Shown here: positions 1-11,287 of the stretch, piece by piece
How the letters are laid out: the number at the start of each line of letters is the position of its first letter
Numbering within the stretch: position 1 is the stretch's first letter
NCBI GenBank assembly: GCA_019022495.1
Contig: JAFEKR010000002.1
Span: forward strand, 4,588,001-4,652,000
Reading direction: 5' to 3'
DNA from: Epichloe hybrida
Taxonomy: Eukaryota > Ascomycota > Sordariomycetes > Hypocreales > Clavicipitaceae
DNA length: 64,000 nt
Position numbers and translations under genes: made by a program
Notes under the pieces: generated by a model
Seen by the model: only the letters and a program-made list of their open reading frames with translations
The model's database searches: none
Told to the model about the DNA's origin: nothing

Positions 1-900
1 GGGCGATGCGCCCTCGTGGCCATGCTGGGTAAGTTGCAGTGCTGATCAACCAGCTGAACGATTATAATCTGTTACTAACCGAACCGACGACGACGCAGTC
101 TCTGGTCACGACTAATCCTCCATTTCTGGGCGACAGAAATAGAAGAAGACATTGTCCGATCATCAGTCACGAACACGTCTCACACACCCGACACGATTGC
201 TATGCTCCAAACAGCGCACGAGAAGACTCTCGAAGCAACAGTTGCCCACGACTGGCAAGGCACTACTACTACTTGCGGCGCGCAACTACACTATCGACTC
301 ACAGAAGACAACGCATCAAATGCTCCTACGCCACTCCTGCTCGTCACCAACCTTGGAGACTGCCAGGTCATGGTGATTCGACCCCAGAAGAAGGAAGTCA
401 TCTTCAAGACGAAGGAACAATGGCATTGGTTCGACTGTCCCAGACAGCTGGGCACCAACAGCCCCGACACGCCCAAGGCCAATGCCGTTGCAGACCAAGT
501 GGACTTGAAGGTCGGAGATGTCGTTCTCGCGATGAGTGATGGTGTCATTGATAATCTGTGGGAGCATGAGATCGTGGAGAGTATTGTGAAGAGCATCACC
601 AGCTGGGAAACAGGTAGGTCAAAGATTCCGCAAGAAGAAAGAACCGGTGGTCGGCAAGGAGGTATGCAAGTCGCAGCGGCTGATCTGGTCGAGGCGGCGA
701 GACTCATCGCCATGGATCCATTTGCGGAGAGCCCTTTCATGGAAAAAGGCATTGAAGAAGGATTGGCCAGTGAAGGAGGTATGTCTTTCCGCATTGCCAC
801 ACAGCACATTTATCGCATGTTTACGTATATTTACTCGGCCACTTTAGGAAAACCTGATGACATTAGCGTAGTTGCTGCATTGTGTGTCGAGAACCGGTGA
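1..900 (+). CDS. PTC7-like PP2C-family Ser/Thr phosphatase, C-terminal part (5' end outside window)
   Basis: Mn/Mg-dependent protein phosphatase of the PPM/PP2C family, closest in feel to the fungal PTC7 group (in yeast a mitochondrial phosphatase; location here is inferred only). Proposed exons: <1-28, 137-778, 848-900, all in one phase. Counting from the Met at 202, residues 51-54 read LGDC, 112-118 SDGVIDN, then EHEIVESI, and the C-terminus has the family pattern AARLIAMDPFAESPFMEKG followed, after removal of the last intron, by GGKPDDISVVAALC. The Asp residues in SDGV and KPDD are the expected metal ligands. The N-terminal DGVGGW-type motif must lie upstream of the window. Codon use and CpA content are normal, so the gene has not been RIPed. 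The Met at 202 is internal, because the frame stays open upstream to the splice acceptor at 136. Confidence 0.88.
29..136 (+). other. spliceosomal intron (108 bp) in the phosphatase gene
   Basis: GTAAGT donor at 29-34 and CAG acceptor at 134-136. A branch-like ACTAATC at 111-117 lies about 20 nt before the acceptor; another CTAAC is at 75-79. The upstream frame-1 exon would hit TGA without splicing, and splicing here joins exon bases 1-28 to 137 onward in the phase that reads the phosphatase. The nearer CAG at 51-53 gives the wrong frame. Confidence 0.65.
779..847 (+). other. in-frame intron (69 bp) near the phosphatase C-terminus
   Basis: GTATGT donor at 779 and TTAG acceptor ending at 847. 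The length is 23 codons without a stop, so a simple ORF reads through it. Removing it gives GGKPDDISVV, the usual PP2C C-terminal motif; retaining it puts 23 foreign residues in the middle of that motif. Confidence 0.85.
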
Positions 901-1241
901 CGACAGTCTTGCCTGCATTCGACCGTTGTGTGTTGTAATATTTGTACATGGAGATTTCGTACTCTGCCGAGGAAATTGACCTAGGGCATTCACTCTGTCC
1001 ACTTGGCTATTCATGTAATGTGATGATGCTATGGATTATTTGCTGATGTACCATTTGCCGAAAATAGAAAAATAAAAATTGTTGGAAACTATCTACAGGA
1101 TACCAACAAATATATTCAGAGAAGTTTGATTTTGCATTTCTTTCCGATCAATGCTATGGAGAAAGATCCCACTACATTTCTAGTAACATCTGGTAAGTCA
1201 CCTCGGTGAATGATCAATTGGAGTTGTTAAATAAGTTATAT
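901..1241. other. 3' flank of the phosphatase gene, not RIPed
   Basis: About 340 bp between the stop codon and the first transposon. Base composition is ordinary and CpA/TpG are frequent. No gene is visible. It holds the transcript 3' end (exact site not determinable) and a short LTR-like relic at 1080-1108. Confidence 0.6.
1080..1108. repeat. possible LTR relic (TGTTGG...CCAACA, 29 bp)
   Basis: Starts TGTTGG and ends CCAACA, and contains the 16-bp string tatctacaggatacca that also occurs near the start of the LTR at 30380. It could be the joined ends of a largely deleted LTR of the same copia family. The flanking five bases (aaaat and aatat) do not form a clean TSD. Confidence 0.35.
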
Positions 1242-1501
1242 TGTTAGTTACACCAAGGTCCTGCGCAGGTATAAGGGTAATCCCGTATGATTAAAGTTAA
1301 TGATAGTTAGTTCGCTAGCTAGGAAAGAGAGAGAAGAGAAGGAAAGTCTAGATGCTAGAAAAGTAAGCGAAATCCGTATGTAAGGCAAAAGAGGGGGTGG
1401 TGAATTAATATAGCTAATCATATTACGTGCATTACGCTAGACCTATAATTAGTCTAGTCTTTAGCCATAATTAAACTAATGAAAATCTAAAGGAATTAAT
1501 A
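1242..1501 (-). repeat. 3' LTR of copia copy A (260 bp)
   Basis: Begins TGTTAGTTACACC and ends AATTAATA, matching the reverse complement of the LTR at 14514-14771 with RIP-type C/T and G/A changes. The five bases before it are TATAT; the partner TSD cannot be seen because the other end is lost. Confidence 0.9.
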
Positions 1502-4439
1502 CTAGTAATCTCTCTTTTTCCTTTATAGCTAAAGAGCTTAAAAACGTAATAAAAATTAGATTAAAGGAAAGTATATACTAGTAAATCCCTTAATAGAAAT
1601 CCGCTACTCTAATTAGCTATTACGGTATTAGTTAATTAAATTAATCTGTTATTCCTTGCCTAAGCTCCTATCTCCTAATATTATAGGTCTCTTTACCTAT
1701 CCTTTAACATAAATTATTAATTTATTTAAATTAATTAAAGAGGAAAGTAATAAATTTAGTAATGCTTTTATTATTACATCCGCTAGATTATTATTACCAT
1801 TAATTCACCTTACTTTATAGATCTTATGCCTCTTATATAATTAATAAAGAGCTATAATATTAATTATTAGTCTCTTCTTCTTTATAGTTCCTAGCTTTAT
1901 AAGATATTTATATAATAAAAAAGAATTAGTATAAAGAATTATAGGAATTCAAGGTATCTTTAATTAATCTGTAATTTAATATAGAGTTATGGAAATTACG
2001 TAGGTAATATCTACGCCTTAAACCATACTATATAACTTAGAGGTAAGCGCACTATAAGTGACTCTCTTGCTTTTTATTAAGCTATACGTAATAATATTAC
2101 CTTTTATAATAAAGGTATTATTATCTTATATTATCTTATTGCTAATTATAATCACGTATCTGATCTGTAAGCTTAGATCCTTGTTATTAGTAAGCAATTT
2201 ATCTATAAACATAAAGAGCTTTGCCTCCTTAAGAACCAAAGGAATGTATTATAGTTTGTGTTATTAATTCTTAATCTACTATTTAAGGTATTTATTAAGG
2301 TATATAATATCTTCTCTAGAGGGTTCTTAGTGTTAAGCTATAATTAATAAGTTATAGGAAGCTTCTAGTTAATATATAGTTATAATATAGCTTCCTTAGG
2401 CTTATTATTCTATATAGTCTTACTTTGCTATTAGGGATTAAGAATTAACTTCCTTAATCTTCTAACTCTAGCCTTTCTAGGTTAATATTAGTAAGTTATT
2501 AGTGTTCTAGGTTAAGATATAACTATTAAAGATAAGGGGATTCTTAGTAGTTAATTATTGCTTTTCTTTAGCTATAAAATTAGCCTTCTAAAGCTCTTTC
2601 TTTTCTTTTTAGAAGAAGTTATTATTACTTAGTCCTAATGTATTATTAGTTTATATTCTAATAATGCTAAAGAGATTCTTATTATTTAGGGCTATAATTA
2701 ATAAGTAAGGATTATAGGTTAAGGTTATTATATTAAGGTTATCCCTATGGTGATAGAAGTATATTACTTACTAGTAGGTTCTAGCCTCTGTGATCCTGTA
2801 AAGAGGTCTAATTAATTTAATTATAGTCCCTTCTAGAAAGAGATATGTAATTTACTTTAGCAATCTCATGATAATTAGCCTTATTAGCACCATATGCAAT
2901 TAAGTGTAGGCTTGTGTGATATCACGAATCTAAAGGTAAATACCTCTTTTTCTTAATAATAAAGCAATAGCTATAATAAGTTGTTAGCTTGCTTATTAAA
3001 TCGTTAGTAATTATATTAGGATAAATTCCTTTCCTTTATTATTATAGCCTTATATAATAAGGCGGGATTTCTTATATAGCAAGTCTATCCCTTTGCCTTT
3101 AATCTCTCTAACTATATAAGAATTAAAGATTCTATAACCTCTATGCTTCGCTAGGTTATACTTAATGAATTTAAACATATCATAAGCTTATAAAGCATTA
3201 ATCTTAGCTTAATTAAATTACTTAAAGGGTTTTCCTAGGGTTATAATCTTCCCTTCTTAGCAAAGTTAAAGAGCAAGGTTCTAATTAGCCTTTTCCTTTA
3301 CTATAAGGAATACTATATTTAGTATCCCTCTAGTTATAGCTTCTTAAATAAAGGCCTTCTCCTAATCTTTATTTATAAGTATATAGAGCTAAATTAGGCT
3401 AATATTCTTCTTAGGGCTATAAGGTCTTCTTTTCCTTACTTTTATTCCTTTAGGGCAAGATAGTAAGTCTTTAACTTAATAGCTTCCCTTTAGGGCCTTC
3501 TAGGCTTTATAAGCCTCTTCTTTAGACTCTTTTACGCTTATAAATTAGACTATAAGGGCCTTTTTTAGTCTCCCTTATCTTCTCTTAGCTAGTGCCTATA
3601 GCTCTTTACCTTCTTCTATTAGGGGATTTCTTTTAGTAGTAGTAGTTAGTTATATAATTACTTCTTTCTTTACGTTATTAGGCTCTATCTCCTACTACTC
3701 TAGTCCCTTTATAATATATAAGTCTTTATAGTAAGGCTTTATTACTATAAAGCAAAACTTTACTAGGCTATAGGGTATATTAACTATATAGGTCTCTCTA
3801 TTAGTGGTAAGTAGCTTATAAGGGCTATACTAGCCACCCTTCTCTTTCTATATATATATATTAGCCTATAGGGGTAGCTAATATATAGGTGCTATATTAG
3901 GGCTATTCTAGACTTTAAGGGTATTATAGACTTACTATAAAGCTAGGTAGTAGTGGACTTTATTAGTAGCTTTATAAATTACTTTAGTATATTAAATAAT
4001 AAAGACACTTAGTAGTAACTTATCTATTATTTATAGGTAGCCTCTAAAGACTAGTAAGGTTAGGATAATACTATTTAGGCCTATAGAGTTATTAATTGCT
4101 TTAATAGCTATTTAAAGACATTACTCTAGCGTAAGTTCTATCCTAATTAAGTCTATAATAATGTTATAAGCTTAGCGTAAAGGTTTATAATATCTCTTAA
4201 CCTTTCTAATGCTATTATAAGCTTTAATTAGTATCTTATTAGTCTTAATTAATATTAGTTAAGCATAGTGCTTAAACTTAGCGGAAGTAAAGTTATTACT
4301 AGTGTTATATATAATCTATTCTAAAGGTCTAAGATAAGTATTAATCTAATATTTGCGGATAGTGTCCTAGATATCTTAAGCTTTTTACTTTCTTAGATTA
4401 AGGAATTAGGCTACCTAGAACAATATTACTAAATTAATA
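1502..4439 (-). pseudogene. copia A pol, 3' part: integrase end, reverse transcriptase, RNase H (RIPed)
   Basis: Minus-strand relic. RNase H lies around 2058-2270, where the reverse complement matches the RNase H at 20280-20480 of the full element (FIDGS/LANNKD region). RT lies around 2400-3250 and the C-terminal integrase part around 3700-4430. No frame is open for long: stops are mostly TAG/TAA at expected Gln and Trp positions. The plus-strand open stretch at 2058-2267 is only the antisense of RNase H and is not a gene. Confidence 0.75.
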
Positions 4440-4641
4440 TGTGAGAACAAAGGGATAGCTAGGCAAGAGGTATGGGGGCGTTCGTATATTGACTGAAGCT
4501 TGCTAGGTCTAAGTGTGTTATGCGTGCGAGTCGCTAACTTATAGGTAGTGACTTGCTAGTGTTACGTAAACCTAGCCCTAGGGTGTGGTACGCTTACCTA
4601 GTGGTGCGCTAGCGCACTAGTATTATAAGTAAGGCCTTATA
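4440..4641 (-). repeat. 3' LTR of the gypsy element (left end)
   Basis: 202 bp, starts TGTGAGAACAAAG. Its inner end reads CTTATA, a RIPed form of the CTCACA kept in the other LTR. The polypurine tract is directly to its right. Confidence 0.92.
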
Positions 4642-7600
4642 ATTACCCCCCTACTTTTAGCTAGGCTCCTAAACGGCTTTTAGTGGGTACTATACAGCTA
4701 TTTACTAAGTAATAGCTATACTAAAATAATAATAAATAATATTAGTGTTTAAGTATAAATTCACTTACAACTCCCTATTATATTACTAACTTTTCCCTTT
4801 CTTATTTATAGTAAACTTTTCCCTAAATACTATTATATTATTAGTTACTATAACTTTACCTTTACTACTTACCTTATTATTAGAATAGAATTAGATAGGG
4901 AAAGCGTTAAGAGCGTTATTATTATAGCTATCCCTAATATCTATTTAAGAGGATATTCCTATATACATTATCTGCGTATAGGTTACGTAAACTTTAAGAA
5001 GAATCCTCTAGCTAAGCCTAATGTCCCTTAGATTAACTATTAATTCCCTAGCATACTAACCGCTATTATTAAAGGGAAATATTTAAAGCGTTATATCTAG
5101 TGTGTTAAATATAGTAATACTTATAAGATAGTAAGTATATTATATTCTTTACTCTTTCAGTCCCTAATTACCTATATCTCTCTAGGTAATACTAACTATA
5201 TAAGGGGATTTTCTAGATTTTCTTACTGCCCTTAATTAGGTAAAAACTTTAATAGATACCCTAAGCAATTAGGACCCTAATAACCCTAATAATCATATGT
5301 TTTCTAAGGTAACTCGCTACTATTTTAGCACTTATTATCTAAACCTTATTTTAGGGTTTAATTACGCTAACATAGCTTATTATATTTCCTTTAGTTTAAC
5401 TAGGGCTACTAAGGTTTATTAGGTATATTTTATTACGTGTTCTCTAGACCTTCGCTTACTCCCTAGGTAGGCCGCTTTAGCCACGTATAATTAGTATATT
5501 ATTTCGCGCTAGTAACTTTTAGTTACTATATATCCTACCCCTACCCTAGGGATTATAAGTTATTACTTCTCCTTTATTACCTATTTACTAACTTTTATAG
5601 CTAAACTACGCTATATATTATAATTCCTAGAAGAGAAAAATAACTTTGTAGCTATGATATTATAATCTAGGATTCATGCCCTAGGGGGTAGTAAAGCACT
5701 AGTTTTTCTAGGTAATAGAGGTAGTGGTTTAGGAGGATAAGAGTAAGGGCGCTAAGTACCTTCTTTATAATAGCATTATTTTAATGCATAAGGGGGTAAC
5801 TATAGAAGGGTTTCCTATAAGACTCCCCTCCTTATAAGCATCTTTTCTTTTATTATTTAGTAAATAGTCTAACAAGGGTTTTAATTAGAGTATAATAGTA
5901 GCTAATAAGGCTAGGCCTTTTTTATAATTACCTTATCCCTTATTACTTATAACTTAATTATATCTTACTATACTTTCTACTTATTTTACTTTAATAGAAA
6001 GCTTAAATTACGCGTTAAGCGCCTTCTATATCTTCTAATATTACTTATTAATTATATTCGCTTAGCTAGCCCTTCTATTTTACTAGGTATTTATTACCTT
6101 TATGTGTCTTCCTATAATCCCTAACTTCTTTAACTTTAAACTTATTATTATTATCTTTAAGGTCTAGTATTAGTATATCCTTATCTAGGGCGTCTTCCTA
6201 GTAATTCTATAGCTCTAATAGGCTAATATAAAATATGTTATATAGTTAGCTATACTTATTAGGTAGCGCTAGTTAGTACGCTTATTTACCTATAGTGTTA
6301 AGTATTTAAAATAGCCTAATAAATCTTAGGTTTAGCTTTTATTTTATATCCTTAAGCCTAATATTCTTTGCTAATAGTAGTACTAAGTCTCCTCTTTTTA
6401 AGGTTATTAGCTAATATCTCTAGTTATAGTACTTTGCCTACGCTTTAGTAGCCCTTACCTAGTTATATGCTAGTTTCTCCCTAACCTTATATAGCTTTTT
6501 AACACACGCATAAGCCTCTAGGACCTCCCTCTCTATGCTCTCGCCCTTAAGAGCAAGGCAAAACTTAGGTAAATAGCCTATAAGAGTGTAGTTAGGGGAG
6601 TAACCTATTATCCTATTAATAGCATTATTATATATAAATTAGGCTATTAGGAGTAGCTTTAGCTATAGTTATTAGTTCTCTTTAATAAAACATTATAGGT
6701 AATGCTTAAGCACCTAATTTATTCTCTCTATTTACCTATTAGTTTAGGGGTAAAATACTATTAAAAGCCTTTGCTTTACATATAACTAGTAACATACCTC
6801 TAACTAGAATTAGCTTGTGAATACTAATCCTCTATTAGACATAATACCCTCTAGCACTCTAAATCATAGCTTAATCTCCTTGTGGGATAACTTTACTAAT
6901 TTAGCTATATTAATTATAGTCTTTACAGGAAGGAAAACAGAGTACTTAGTAAATTAGTTCACAATCACTAGGATTATATTAGTTTCTTGCTCGCCTAGCC
7001 ACACTAGTAGCAAACCTATAATAAAGTCTATTAAGATCTCCGCCTACGGTTACCTTAGTATTAGCAGTAATTTAAGGCTTCTATAGGGGCAGTGCTATCT
7101 TACTATAACGCGCTAGTATACTTCGTAGCTAGATATATAGTCTAAAACAGCTTTACTTATTACTAGCCACTAATAGTAATGTTTTAGTAGCTTTAAAGTG
7201 TGTTTAGTCCTAAAGTAACCTACTAATAGATTATTATAGTGTAGCTGTAAAAGCTCCTATTATAAGATAGGCTCTTATAGAACAACTACCTAGTCTTTAT
7301 ATATTAGGAGGCCCCTTACGCTATGTAACTATAGACTAGCTTTTTCTCTCCCTTTTACTTAGGAGTTAACCTTACCTCCGCGCTTTTATAAATCTAGATC
7401 TTAGTCCTATGCCTTCTATAGTAGTTATACTAATAGTTTATTTGCTATAAATTAGTAGGGATTTAGTAATATAATAGCCCCCTAAATTACTTATACTATG
7501 CTAATATCTTAAACACATGCTACCTTCTCCTTAAAATCACCCTTATTTAGCTAACCTATTACTAGATTCACAGTAGCTAACTAGCCTTCCACCTAGGCTA

Positions 7601-10600
7601 TTCTTACCTTAGTAGGTTCTAAGACTAGTATTATGCTATAACTTCTTTAATATATTAGTACTTCTTCTTCTACTATAAAGATATTTACTATCTTCCTTTA
7701 AAGCTCTAGTAAGAGTGCTTTATTTAATATAGGTTTGCCCTTATAATTAGACCTTCTTAATAGTGTATCCATAGGGTTACTCTTCCCTAGTCTATGCTTA
7801 ATTATAAAATAGAAAGGGCAGAGGAATATATACTATTATACCTATTTTCTATTTAGCTTCTACTACCTTATAAAGGTCTATAAGTTATAATAGTCTAATA
7901 AGACCTCTATAGGTGTCTCTATACCTTTAATATAATATTACTAGTGTTTAAATAACTTTACTATAGCAAGTAGCTCTTAATTAGCTATACTATAGTTACG
8001 TTTAGCGTTTATAAACTTCCTTAACTAAAAGGCCACTAGATGCTAACAGCCCTTATTATCTTGCTAAGATAGGATTCCTACTATTACAAAAATTAAGGTA
8101 TCTATCTTAATACACACTACCTAACTTAGGTTATAGTGTTAGAGTAAAGGCGCTTGCTAAAAGGCATCTTTTAGCTAGTTAAATACTAACCACTCCTTTT
8201 CTCCGAATATAAACCTCCTAGTCTAGATGCTATTTTGACTACCCTTTATTAACATATAAAGAGATACTATAATTCCAGAGTATCTATAAATAAACCATTA
8301 GTAGAAGTTATAAAACCTAAGAAATAACTATATATTCTTAAAACTTATTAGCTCCTTCTATTCTCTAATTATATTAACCTAGTAAGTATCTATTAATATC
8401 TTATTAATAGAGAGGATAAACCCTAGAAATTCTACTAATTCCTTATAAAAAGAGCACTTAGAGGGTTTTATATATAACTTTACTAACCTTATGCGTTTAA
8501 GGACTTACTTAATATGTTTAGTATGCTTCTCCTTTATCTTAGAGAAGATTAAGATATTATCTAGATATACTATACAAATAGTGTTAACTAGCCTATATAG
8601 TGCTTTATAGATATAACTCTAGAAAGTGGCTAGGGCATTTATTAACCTAAAAGGTATTATAAGGTACTTATAGTGCCTATAATGTGTGCGAAAAGCTATC
8701 TTCTATTTATCACCTTCTTTAATATAAATTCAGTAGTACGCGTCCTTAATATTAATCTTAGAAAAGAAATAGGCCCCTTAGTATTAATTAAGGATCTCTA
8801 AAATTAGGGGGAGAGTATAGTAATTCTTTTATATTACCTTATTAAGTCCTTAATAGTTAATGCATAGCCGTAGCATTCTATCCTTCTTTAGTATAAATAG
8901 GATAGGCGTGCCCACTAGGCTCTTTAAGGGTCTTATCTAGCCTTTCTTTAGGTTATTATTAATATATTCCTAGAGCTCCCTAAGTTTACTTTAGGAGAGA
9001 GAATAAATTAGTCTATACAGGGGTGTAGCTCCTAGTATAAGATTAATTACATAGTTAGTTAACTTCTTTAATAGGAGGCTCCCTACCTTATCTAATGTAA
9101 ACATGTCTTTAAATTTGTGTAGTTCCTCTAGGATATCTTTAATAGTTCTGTATACTTTTACCTTCTCTTTATCTTTAAGAGGGACTAACTCATCTTCTAT
9201 TACGCCTATAATAGTATATATAATCATCTTATTATACATTACCTTTACGAACTTACAGGGAGTTAGTAGTAAAAAGGCTACCTTTCTCTTTTTAAACTAC
9301 TATTCTTGTAAGTATAAGTAAAGATATATATATTCTTCTATAAGCGTGTGTATTCTAATTAATATAAGGCTTCCCTCTGCTCTTAGGTCCTTATTAATAG
9401 CTATATATAGTAACTTAAGGTCTCTCTCTTTGCCCTATGAATCTTTAATTAAAATAGGTACCTTATAAATACTATATTAGGGGACTATTAAAGCCCCTAC
9501 TACCTTTAAGATAGGTATTATAGCCTTAGCCTAATTAAGCTTATAAGTCTATGTAAATTAAGCGCTTATAATATTAATCTTAGTGTAACTATTAAGATCT
9601 GCTACTATTTTAATATCTTTATGCCTATAGATAGTAACTAGTGTGTGGAATTAGCGTCCTACTAGTACCCTAGTGTCTAAGGTAGAGGTAAGGGCTTTTA
9701 CTTCTGCCTCTAGGAGTTTTCCTAACCTTCTTATTAGTCTTTCCTTAGCTTATTATAATTATAGAAGAAATGCTTTATACTACTATAGTTATAGTACTAT
9801 TTTCTTCCTTATAGTCTATTATTATTTAGGTAAGTAGCTAGGGTCTTTTCCTTATCCTTATCCTTATCTCTTTAGTCCCTATTTAGCTAATGCCCTTATA
9901 AGGAGTTATATCTTTAGTGTTAAGCTATCTTATATAGCCCCTTCTCTTTTAAATTATTTAGCTTTTACTTATTCTTTAATATTACCTCCTAGAATCGCTA
10001 GGCAAGTTATATAATATCTTCTTATGTTAGACTAGTGATGTCTGCGTGTAAGTTAATATAATTTTATAAGTTAGGAAGTAATTTTATAAAGAATATAAAA
10101 GTATAGGTCTTTTCTAGAGCTTATTCCAGGTGTTTCTCTAGCGAATCTAAGTAAATACTAAACTTAATAGGACTCTAGCCCTTCTTTTACTTTATGTTTT
10201 CTAGCTATATAGCTATTTATACATCGTGACTTGCGAAGTCTTTAAGTAGTGTAAGGGTCTAGTCTTAGAACTTATCCTAGTTATCCTTAGGATAATCCTA
10301 ACTATTAGCTAGTTATTCTTTAATATATTAGTTCTATCTAGCCTAATAGTTTGTATGTATGTAGTTAAGTGTAAAGAGAATCTTTTAGTTATCCTAGCAA
10401 TACTTCTTCTTTACCCCCTTAAAGGCATAGCTAAGGTTATTAAGCTATATCTTATGCTTCTATAGGTTTATAGGGTATTAGAGTTCTATAATATTTTAGA
10501 CCTTAACTTCTTAGCTACTAAGGCTTAAGGATAAACTATCCTTTTAGCCCCTTTTTACTAGTTCTCTATAAGATTATATTAAGTTAGTAAGCTTCTTTTC

Positions 10601-10838
10601 TTAATCCTATAGTTCCTTAAGTTACTTAAGCTAGGTAATTTACTCCCTAATCACTACCTCTTCTACTACTATAATAAAGGGTATGGCTTTAGATAAGGTT
10701 ATAGAATATAGTATATCCCTAGCTATAGTATTACTATTATCTAGCTAATCCTAAGTAATATATAGTATAGTTCTAGTGGATTAAGTTATTCTCCCCCCTA
10801 TATTACTCTTAGGTAGCTAGTAGGAGAAGCTTTAGAAT
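4642..10838 (-). pseudogene. gypsy gag-pol relic (gag, protease/RT linker, RT, RNase H, integrase)
   Basis: Read on the minus strand. Gag lies roughly between 9900 and 10830. A recognisable stretch at 8991-9239 has FKDMF, then INLILGATPLYRLIYSLS, which is the linker before gypsy RT. RT at about 8490-8900 shows the order of motifs LCINY.GLNK, FFSKINIKDAYY and CIVYLDNILIFSK (consensus YLDDIL; second Asp now Asn). RNase H should follow at about 7790-8400. The integrase zinc-binding region is at about 7080-7265 (HYNN...HYYW...SSYEVYQR, where Tyr stands for Cys/His lost by C-to-T change). 4661 to about 6400 lies beyond the integrase core; I cannot assign it, though a C-terminal integrase extension is expected there. 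Confidence 0.8.
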
Positions 10839-11040
10839 TATAAGAATAAAGAGATAGCTAGGTAAGAGGTATAGGGGCGTTTATATATTAACTAAAGCTT
10901 GCTAGGTCTAAGTGTGTTATGCGTATGAGTTACTAACTTATAGGTAGTGACTTACTAGTGTCACGTGGACCTAGCCCTAGGGCGTGGTGCGCCCGCCTAG
11001 TGGTGCGCTAGCGCGCTGGTGTTGTGAGTAGGGCCTCACA
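10839..11040 (-). repeat. 5' LTR of the gypsy element (right end)
   Basis: 202 bp, the same length as the left LTR, ending CTCACA at 11040. The right half (10970-11040) is far less RIPed than the left copy and keeps CpG-rich sequence. It is followed by the TSD TAATA. Confidence 0.92.
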
Positions 11041-11167
11041 TAATAATATAAAGTACTAGTTAGCTATTAATCTGCATAATATTAACGATAATCTTGTAGT
11101 TAAATTCGTAGTTATCTTTAATTATAAACTTGAATTAACTAGGGGCCTTTCTATATATCTAGTAATA
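11041..11167 (-). pseudogene. copia A integrase fragment between gypsy and LINE insertions
   Basis: Matches 59831-59956 of the minus-strand copia H, which continues without interruption on both sides. The first five bases (TAATA) are the gypsy TSD. The last sixteen (11152-11167) are the LINE TSD. On the minus strand it encodes part of the integrase core. Confidence 0.88.
11152..11167 (+). repeat. LINE target-site duplication, left copy
   Basis: tatatatctagtaata, repeated exactly at 24527-24542. In copia H the same site reads catacatctagtaata, so both copies share two RIP-type C-to-T changes. Confidence 0.85.
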
Positions 11168-11287
11168 ACCTTCGCACAAACTTCCGCACCGATCTAAAGG
11201 TCCGGAATCGCCTCTAAAATACAAACCACATTAATATTTAAATTCCTCGCCTCTGTTTACCCCCCCCTATAATATTACATTATAACA
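11168..11287 (+). other. LINE 5' untranslated region
   Basis: 120 bp of mixed composition with intact CpA and CpG, between the TSD and the apparent start of ORF1. In Tad/I-type LINEs an internal promoter lies here; no specific promoter motif can be pointed to. Confidence 0.5.

Larger units (their letters stand above)
4440..11040 (-). mobile_element. Ty3/gypsy LTR retrotransposon, full length (6601 bp), inserted in copia A
   Basis: Two 202-bp LTRs (4440-4641 and 10839-11040) of the form TGTGAG...CTCACA. The TSD TAATA is at 4435-4439 and 11041-11045. Next to the left LTR the reverse complement gives the purine-rich AGTAGGGGGGTAAT, a polypurine tract, so the coding strand is minus. Order on the minus strand is gag, protease/RT linker, RT, RNase H, integrase. 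That RT comes before integrase places it in Ty3/gypsy rather than copia. Stops and Asp-to-Asn changes from RIP make it inactive. Confidence 0.93.

Noticed and set aside
39..539. 166-codon open frame overlapping the phosphatase start
   Set aside because: Different frame from the clear PP2C motifs, crosses the proposed intron, low-complexity Arg/Ser/His-rich product.
291..809. Minus-strand open frame over the phosphatase
   Set aside because: Antisense shadow of the PP2C exon; no family resemblance.
2058..2267. Plus-strand 69-codon hydrophobic frame (also at 57428-57628 plus, and 20276-20476 minus)
   Set aside because: Recurs only because it is antisense to the copia RNase H domain.
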